From: Ascidia mentula
Taxonomy: Eukaryota; Chordata; Ascidiacea; Phlebobranchia; Ascidiidae
Direction of reading: 5' to 3'
Assembly (NCBI GenBank): GCA_947561715.1
Contig: OX387205.1
Location: 10,297,001 to 10,361,000, forward strand
Length of the DNA stretch: 64,000 nucleotides
The translations under genes and the position numbers were made by a program. The notes beneath the pieces are model-generated. The model made no database searches. It was not told where the DNA came from and worked only from the letters and a program-made list of their open reading frames with translations. Positions 59,401-64,000 of this stretch are shown here, piece after piece. Numbering within the stretch: position 1 is the stretch's first letter; every line of letters starts with the position of its first letter.

Positions 59401-62400
59401 TAAGACAATCTACAAAACATTCAACAACAAAAATAACATCTGCACAACATTTATTGTTATGTATGTTTTAAAGTGCCTGAGGTTTGGTTTATTGTACATG
59501 CAATTGTTAATGAAGTGAATAAAAGCACATGCTAAAAAAGCACACATGTTGATAAAGTGCTTGAAACTAATTAACTAACCTCAGGGTGATCCATCTAATC
59601 CACAATTTGTGTTGCAACAAGTTGATCAACAGTATACAAGGATCTAGTTTATACAATATAACCTAAAATAATTTTGCAAACCAAACAGCTCATATTAAAA
59701 ATGACAAAATACACATTTTAACATAGCTAAAAACGAAGTGGCACGACTTACCCTTGTAGTTAAAACAACATAGTTAACAAGCCAACCTGGCAAGCTGATT
59801 TGAAACATTTCGCCATGAAATTCCCGCCGAAATATTTTCAAGGTAAGGTGTAAATAAAACCTTGTCTACACAGTCCAAAAAATTCTCAGCTTCCAAGTTT
59901 ATAACAATCTGACATTACAAGATGTTATTGTATTAATACAGTTAATTTACGTTTAGAAATAATGGACAAATAAGATAGGTAGTTATTAATTTATACTTAC
60001 AATGGGCGGATCTCCATGTTTCGGATTGTGCGTTTTCGAAACGTGGGTGAGAGAACCTAAATTTTACTCGCAATGCCAAAACGATAGGAGTATAGTTTGA
60101 TAATATCTAACTCAAAACGCTCTTAATTATACACTAGCAATTGCGCATACAACTGTGCTTAGCAGTAAAATCAGCAATAATGCATTTTACTGATTGCTTG
60201 CTTTATGACGTAATTTAAAATACATTATGACAGAGGAATACATGTTGGGCATTTCCCATCGCCATTACTTACTTCAATAGAAATATTGATATGCAATATA
60301 AAACACTTCTTTAGTAATTTATCTTCTCACCAGCCTTCGAATTTTGACTGTCAATATCCTATGCAAACATAGATGTCTGATAACAACACGGAAAGCGTGT
60401 TGCTAACAATAGTGCATATAACACGTTGATGTGTTATTATGCAAATTTGCAACACGTTTGCCAGAAACTGCCGTGTTGTTTCCAAAGAACACACGTGTTG
60501 TTTGCAGATTTTAACGCTAAAACACACACCGCCGTGTTAGAAATACACATCAAGCGTGTTGTTTTCACTCGGTGCTTATAAAACAACACGTTTGGCAACA
60601 CAGAAGTGTGTCATTTCAACACGTAGCAGTGTCAAAACAACACGTCTAATTTTCTAGTGCAGTGTTTACAAATTGCATGACAATGACCAGTATACCGCAT
60701 TCAATGCCGGAGCAGCATTCGTCCGGATCTTTGGTAACGATCTGCTTTGCATAGTAGGGACATTCTACTACAGGTGGTGGTGGACAGCCAGCGGGACCCG
60801 ATGTTACTTTGAAGCATCCGTTACCATCCGGCACGCATTGAAACACAGTGCAATTCTCCTGCCACTCGTCGCCCGGTTCCTGTTCATGGAAAATAATATG
60901 TTGTTTGTCTTGTTGAAGCATACGATCATGCAGAGTGATGATAAATACGTGGCCATAAAATGAGCAAACACTGTTTAAAATAATACTTCAATCGTGTAAA
61001 CATTCGGTTTTGGGGCTTGAGTTGACATGCAGAGAACTGAAAGTTATAAACGCAAAGTAACTGAAGTGATGTCACAACCGCGCGCCCAACCATGTGTTCA
61101 CAGGAATTACAGGGCAAGCACAATAAGACTGCTTTTTTTCTCAATCGAATCAATAAGCATTCGAAACACATTTTTTACCTTGATTTCGTGGTTATGGACA
61201 CATCTGACGCACATGCAATTGTATTCCTCACAACATTCTCCCTCAGACGTTTGCATTTCTTCGTGCATTTCGCAACTTGGTTCTGGCGGACATACAACAT
61301 GTGCGCATTTGTGCTCGCAGATGCAACAGTTGACTCTGATCTCGTAGTCGTCGCATATAGGCGGATCCTGCACATAGTTTTTGTGTTTAGGGTATTTGTA
61401 GTTATGTTTATAGTAAACCAAGAAAGTAGTTTAGAACCGAGGTCATCAGATTTAAGAGGCGTGTTAGACTCACGCTTACCTGCCACTGACAGCAAATGAC
61501 AACATATAACCTAAACCGATTAAATTTAAGCACTATTAACAGCGAATGTGAAACACTTTACATGTGATATTCTATCTGTATTACGCGTAATTTTACATAT
61601 AATACTAATATAAAAGAGACATCATAGTCTCATGAAATAAGGAATAAAATATAAATAGAAAAAATATATTAATCATTTAAAATTAATTCCTATTTATACT
61701 GCACGCTGCACTCCAACCTTACAAATCAATGCACAATGAAAAGCAATCATATTGCCTACATTGTGTATAACAGACAACAGAATCAACATACGACTTGAAA
61801 CAAAATTACAAAAAAATAAACTTAACTTCTTCTACCAACACAGTGTTTCGTACCTGGTCAATAATATGACAAGCCAAGCCCTCCTTTACATCGCAAGACA
61901 CGTGGTCTTGCAAGTCGGCACTGTGGTCGCGAGCGCTTCTACATTCGATACCTCTCCGTATATCACAGGAGTTTGTGTAATGATCCACTTTGTCTATGAG
62001 TTCGAACTCGCCGCCTGCTAGCACTGACGGGTAGTTGCTGTTGATCCAAGGCGACCATTCGCACACTTCAACGTACCCTTCGTCGCATTTGTCATCTGCA
62101 GAATGTATGAAGAATAAGCATTACGACAGCGGTCCTCAATCATATAGATTAGTTGCATTTTGAATATTTGAAAGTGGAATATCTTACCTAAAAAGTTTTA
62201 CAGAAAAAACGCAATCTTATGAAATTGTACAGAGGGCGATCTTATAAAGGTATGATTTTGGTGATTAAGCTTACTTATGTCTGTACAGTTGCACACTGAA
62301 GGATCGACACACGTTTGTGTCTTCGGGTCGTACAACAATCCTTCTTTGCACCTGAAATAACAAGCCAGGTTAAAAAACTGATGGGCAAAACACTATTGTT

Positions 62401-64000
62401 CCGGGAAACAGAAAAAGTCAATGAATGACATCTTCCTGCAACTTACTCTGGGTAGCAGCCTTCATAGCAGCCCTCAAGACACTCAGCGCAGCATATTTTG
62501 GGACAAGGCGGAGGGCAAGGTTCGTATTTCCACAAGCAATCGTCGTCGGTGTTCAGAGCTTCGCACATTACGGCTGAAAGGACAAAAGGCATTAAAATGC
62601 AGCCTCAAACTGTTCTCCGGGTCTGTTTTTATATTTTTTTTGTTTTTATAATATGCCACGTTTGCAAAGTGTTTATTTGTGGAAATCGTGTAAAATGGCA
62701 AAGAGAGCGTTACAAGAAGAGTTTGCGTCAAAATATCCTAATTTCCAAAATTCCAGCTACCATTAATTTAGTGCAGAAATTAACATATCTTTACAGTCTA
62801 TTACAGCAGAAGTATGGGCATCATTAAACAATTCGCTTCCATTTACAGAGAGTAACGTATATTTCGACTCACGGCAAATGTCTTGGTTTCGCCAATGCAC
62901 AGTGATTCCAAATGTCCCACAAGCGTACGCATAATCAGCCACGCTGGCACAGAAGCAATCACAGTCGCCACCGGCATCGCACGAACACGATTCTTCAATG
63001 CATTTCTGGTAGAAATATTCTGGCGACACCTAACATTTAAAACAAGTGTAAAATTCCGAAAGGGGGCCTAGCGAGTGGTTTCAGCTCAGCAACGCGTCTA
63101 TCGAGTTGTAGAATGACGTACTTGTGTGTAAAGAGCTAGAAAATGGTGACCCGTAAAATGTTACCAAAAAAAACTTATTCACATTTAAACACTGTTTTGT
63201 CCGATTAATATATTGATACTTAAACTTATACGTGCAAATACAAAAACAACTGCCATCTAATTCACCTAACTTTAAGGTCTACAAATCGAGTAAATTATGC
63301 TTTTTGCAATTTTAAGGACAATACCCAAATTTATGCCCAAATTTACCCACTATAAAAGGACCGACAACAACTCTACACACACCTTCGAATGACATTCAAG
63401 GAAGTCTGTGTGTAAAATGTTGCACTGCTTTTCCGCCCATGCCAACTTGTTGCCGCATTCTATTTGTGTTGCGTTGATGACGTCAGGACAATAGGGCGAC
63501 ACCTTCCAGCTGTTGCCAAACTCTATCGCGTCCGTAGTGACGTCACGGGTACTTTTCTCCAAGTCGTTGTTGGCGTCACCATCGTTGTTGCCGCACAAAC
63601 CACAGGTGGCGGAGGACTGAATTATACAGTTTGCTCTCTTTATTATTTGCTAGAGCCTTTATGAAGATATCTCACTAAAATGCTTATATCAGCCATAACT
63701 GGCATGTTTTTTTGCTGTTGATATTGTAGCAGGCACGCCACAATATGTGATTAGTTTCACAACATGTGATTAGTTTTTTAAAGGCCAGTCTCTGTATTCT
63801 CAGGATTATGGGTAAATCCGTCAATATTGTTCTCAACGAAACATCGATGTTCAACAAAATTTACCTTTAGATTCTTCGCAAGTTCCACGTACACTGTTGT
63901 GCGTTTATCCCACGTGACCCGAAGTCCGACGTCACTATCAATGACAACGTAACTGCCCCTGGTTGTTGCTGACGCCTCGATCGAGTTTATATTTGCATTA
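36824..64000 (-). CDS. Gene B: VWF / gel-forming-mucin-like secreted multidomain protein with C-terminal CTCK (40 exons seen, 5' end outside window)
   Basis: Forty exons join in frame from the right edge to a TAA at 36824-36826, giving about 3,790 codons of the C-terminal part. Order: end of VWD3, C8, TIL, intact WxxW (CysD), VWC-like cassette, VWD4 with GDPH, C8, TIL, a long VWC-like array, and a C-terminal cystine knot. This is the layout of von Willebrand factor and gel-forming mucins, except that VWC modules replace the Ser/Thr/Pro mucin region. CTCK knots make disulfide dimers in those proteins. Exon lengths and phases match gene A in the VWD3-C8, pre-D4, D4 and C8 segments, so the two are tandem duplicates. 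Gene B lies upstream of gene A in the direction of transcription. The N-terminal half is outside the window, so whether it also begins with TSP1-CUB-EGF is unknown. Confidence 0.87.
38674..39270 (-). CDS. Gene B: last VWC-like exons before the knot (39061-39270, 38674-38811)
   Basis: The first exon reads [40 protein letters not shown]. The second reads [17 protein letters not shown] and [14 protein letters not shown]. The second is a VWC-to-CTCK linker. Phases are 0 throughout. Confidence 0.83.
39615..40538 (-). CDS. Gene B: 924-nt VWC-array exon
   Basis: The exon begins [18 protein letters not shown] and contains [45 protein letters not shown] and [15 protein letters not shown]. Two donors are possible near the end: CGT|GTTACG (39621) and ACG|GTTAGT (39615). 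Both keep the frame; the latter is the better consensus and is used here. They differ by two codons. Confidence 0.84.
40812..41625 (-). repeat. Gene B internal near-duplicate block, downstream copy
   Basis: This coding block matches 46724-47535 almost base for base over long stretches, for example around the segments encoding [19 protein letters not shown] and [16 protein letters not shown]. The copies differ by scattered substitutions and a few codons. Both are followed, after an intron of 273 or 411 bp, by an exon that starts ACLMPDG. Confidence 0.85.
40812..42302 (-). CDS. Gene B: 1,491-nt VWC-array exon
   Basis: The exon begins [20 protein letters not shown] and continues with VWC-like units such as [64 protein letters not shown] and [15 protein letters not shown], ending EHYYVDCK. 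The last two thirds nearly match 46724-47535 on the protein and DNA level. The remaining 5' part is different from the paired exon, so the copy covers only part of the exon. Confidence 0.88.
42599..43362 (-). CDS. Gene B: VWC-like exons (43140-43362, 42599-42909)
   Basis: The first exon reads [27 protein letters not shown] and [10 protein letters not shown]. The second reads [44 protein letters not shown] and [11 protein letters not shown]. They resemble the start of the 1,898-nt exon, so the segment 43362-39615 looks like a second copy of 49454-45996 with introns in partly different places. Confidence 0.84.
44192..46312 (-). CDS. Gene B: VWC-like exons (45996-46312, 45482-45631, 45034-45265, 44192-44410)
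   Basis: First exon: [40 protein letters not shown]; it is the twin of the first third of 39615-40538. Second: [15 protein letters not shown]. Third: [27 protein letters not shown]. Fourth: [16 protein letters not shown] and [13 protein letters not shown]. Phases are 0, 2, 2 and 0 going in and all agree. The introns of 364-623 bp between them show no other feature. Confidence 0.83.
46724..47535 (-). repeat. Gene B internal near-duplicate block, upstream copy
   Basis: This block is the partner of 40812-41625, with the same order of modules and the same splice donor position after YYVDC. Similarity stops near the codons for VPNT, so the outer parts of the two exons have different history. Confidence 0.85.
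46724..48621 (-). CDS. Gene B: 1,898-nt VWC-array exon
   Basis: One exon carries about ten VWC-like units: examples are [102 protein letters not shown] and [11 protein letters not shown]. Short Pro-rich linkers separate some of them. An exon of this size is about ten times the average of this gene. Its 3' part (46724 to about 47535) is a near copy of 40812 to about 41625. Confidence 0.88.
48846..49454 (-). CDS. Gene B: 609-nt VWC-like exon
   Basis: The exon starts [15 protein letters not shown] and contains [48 protein letters not shown] and SKCCDEFEC. It corresponds to gene A exon 57 (654 nt). It encodes at least three VWC-like units without an intron. Confidence 0.86.
49729..50890 (-). CDS. 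Gene B: VWC-like trio after D4
   Basis: Exons 50633-50890, 50187-50470 and 49729-49936. First: [38 protein letters not shown]. Second: [34 protein letters not shown]. Third: [18 protein letters not shown] and DTCCEHYGC. They match gene A exons 58, 59/55 and 60/56 in order and phase. Confidence 0.85.
51234..52647 (-). CDS. Gene B: C8 and TIL after VWD4
   Basis: Exons 52506-52647, 52265-52361 and 51234-51413. C8: [27 protein letters not shown], then [16 protein letters not shown] and [53 protein letters not shown]. The middle exon is 97 nt as in gene A. The intron before the TIL exon is 851 bp and holds nothing that I recognise. Confidence 0.84.
52820..54560 (-). CDS. Gene B: VWD4 domain with Gly-Asp-Pro-His motif
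   Basis: Exons 54437-54560, 53921-54041, 53406-53598 and 52820-52976. Start: [19 protein letters not shown] then [10 protein letters not shown]; middle: [12 protein letters not shown]; end: [20 protein letters not shown] and FGDCWLV. GDPH is retained, as in gene A VWD4, and is the known self-cleavage site in mucin VWD4 domains. In the last exon the donor ACC|GTAAGA was chosen over GAC|GTACCG because only it gives the phase shared with gene A. Confidence 0.87.
54881..56605 (-). CDS. Gene B: cysteine-rich exons before VWD4
   Basis: Exons 56480-56605, 56048-56199, 55549-55696 and 54881-55067. Sequences: [28 protein letters not shown] with [22 protein letters not shown] with [11 protein letters not shown]; and [18 protein letters not shown] with [10 protein letters not shown]. 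The last exon (187 nt) is the twin of gene A exon 46. The order matches gene A exons 43-46. Confidence 0.83.
55250..55268. repeat. (AAAT)n microsatellite
   Basis: Short AAATAAATAAATAAATAAA run directly before the inverted-repeat element, in a gene B intron. Confidence 0.85.
55321..55430 (+). repeat. Short element with perfect 17-bp inverted ends and hammerhead-like core
   Basis: AATTAATCAAAATCGTT at 55321-55337 is repeated in inverse at 55414-55430. Inside, CTGAGGA (55339-55345) is followed by a small hairpin (GTCTTGCC-GGAT-GGCAGAC) and GAAAC, then GTCG and GTTTC. CUGANGA - stem II - GAAA is the conserved core of hammerhead ribozymes, which occur in Penelope-like elements and retrozymes. The element is non-coding and is in a gene B intron next to an AAAT repeat. 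Confidence 0.45.
56748..60879 (-). CDS. Gene B: single copy of the four-exon VWC-like cassette
   Basis: Exons 60696-60879, 57711-57941, 57124-57317 and 56748-56852 (184/231/194/105 nt). Sequences: [13 protein letters not shown] and [24 protein letters not shown] and [27 protein letters not shown] and [20 protein letters not shown]. They correspond one to one with the cassette that gene A has in three copies (16755-12033). The first intron is enlarged to 2.75 kb by a DNA transposon; without it the intron would be about 254 bp. Confidence 0.85.
56906..56986 (-). repeat. tRNA-like (SINE-like) fragment in a gene B intron
   Basis: Read on the minus strand it has AAGGCGCCCGACCCA and then GCGATAACCTGTGTTCGAATTCC. 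Both blocks match the copy at 17351-17440 (AAGGCGCCCGACCCA; GGATAACC-GGGTTCGAATCC), including non-tRNA sequence between them only loosely. It is a diverged member of the same family in reverse orientation. Confidence 0.45.
58160..58440. repeat. Left terminal/subterminal repeat block of the transposon
   Basis: This block has the CACTAG terminus and repeated units of the type ACGTGTTGT or its complement, at about 58174, 58190, 58227, 58245, 58278, 58315 and 58370. Confidence 0.7.
60370..60659. repeat. Right terminal/subterminal repeat block of the transposon
   Basis: This block mirrors the left one: AACACG and CGTGTTG units occur at about 60385, 60395, 60420, 60450, 60473, 60493, 60533, 60558, 60585, 60618 and 60639, then the inverted terminus CTAGTG. 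Confidence 0.7.
61179..62095 (-). CDS. Gene B: WxxW (CysD) module and VWC-like module
   Basis: Exons 61854-62095 and 61179-61367. The first contains [51 protein letters not shown]; the second begins [13 protein letters not shown]. This is the full cysteine and tryptophan pattern of the WxxW domain (also called CysD, Mucin2_WxxW) found in MUC2, MUC5AC, MUC5B and CILP. The WSPW motif is a C-mannosylation consensus. It is followed by a VWC-like module ending [14 protein letters not shown]. The CysD is placed after D3, as in mucins. This is the clearest single link to gel-forming mucins in the window. Confidence 0.85.
62275..63029 (-). CDS. Gene B: C8 and TIL of the third D assembly
   Basis: Exons 62873-63029, 62447-62573 and 62275-62351. 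C8: [75 protein letters not shown], then [15 protein letters not shown]. The C8 exon is 157 nt, as in gene A. The TIL exon is 9 nt shorter than its gene A partner (three codons missing). Confidence 0.85.
63383..64000 (-). CDS. Gene B exons at the right edge: C-terminal half of VWD3
   Basis: Exons 63865-64000 (partial) and 63383-63616. The first reads [20 protein letters not shown] then VELAKN, the central VWD beta strands. The second reads [19 protein letters not shown] and [13 protein letters not shown], then the start of C8 ([21 protein letters not shown]). The CGLCG motif is complete. The second exon is 234 nt, the same as gene A exon 26. Confidence 0.86.

Larger units (their letters stand above)
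58160..60659. mobile_element. Non-autonomous DNA transposon with CACTA-type ends, 2,500 bp
   Basis: The ends are inverted: CACTAGAAAA at 58160-58169 and its reverse complement at 60650-60659. The similarity extends inward over about 34 bp with a few mismatches and includes ACGTGTTGTTTT on both sides. A 2-bp CA flanks each end, a possible target duplication. Many further copies of an AACACG/CGTGTT motif in both directions lie in the outer about 280 bp on each side, like the subterminal repeats of CACTA (EnSpm/CMC) elements, which bind transposase. The interior (about 58430-60360) is AT-rich and has no frame above 70 codons and no recognisable transposase. The element sits in a gene B intron, 36 bp from the splice donor, and is spliced out with it. 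Confidence 0.75.

Overview
The window is eukaryotic. Two very large, intron-rich genes lie head to tail on the minus strand. Introns are mostly 150-450 bp, carry GT-AG borders and are AT-rich, and almost every exon encodes cysteine-dense extracellular modules. A compact invertebrate chordate genome, such as a tunicate of the Ciona type, fits the short introns and this protein family. The species cannot be fixed from the sequence, so this is an inference.

Gene A starts at 31782 with a signal peptide and runs left off the window edge at base 1; I place 67 exons (about 4,400 codons) and its 3' end is missing. Its order is: signal peptide, TSP1, CUB, EGF, then VWD1-C8-TIL, VWD2-C8-TIL, VWD3-C8-TIL, a degenerate WxxW (CysD) module, a four-exon VWC-like cassette present three times, more Cys-rich exons, VWD4-C8-TIL, and a long tail of VWC-like modules that includes a recent ~1.33-kb tandem duplication (about 1.4-4.0 kb). 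A TATA box lies about 100 bp before the start codon.

Gene B enters from the right edge already inside VWD3 and ends at 36824 with a C-terminal cystine knot (CTCK); I place 40 exons (about 3,790 codons). Its order is: VWD3-C8-TIL, an intact WxxW (CysD) module, one VWC-like cassette, VWD4-C8-TIL, then many VWC-like modules (some on unusually long exons with a near-duplicate ~0.8-kb block), then CTCK. Many exons of A and B have the same length and phase, so they are tandem paralogues of the von Willebrand factor / gel-forming mucin / SCO-spondin group. Both keep a Gly-Asp-Pro-His motif in VWD4, and VWD3 and VWD4 keep Cys-x-x-Cys or Gly-Leu-Cys-Gly motifs. Neither shows a Ser/Thr/Pro-rich mucin region in this window; VWC arrays fill the place where mucins carry it. 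The likely products are secreted, disulfide-linked gel or matrix proteins.

Non-genic content: a 2,500-bp non-autonomous DNA transposon with CACTA-type ends in an intron of gene B (58160-60659); three tRNA-like (SINE-like) fragments; two hammerhead-ribozyme-like cores; simple repeats; and a ~4.9-kb intergenic stretch (31893-36823) with no gene that I can support.
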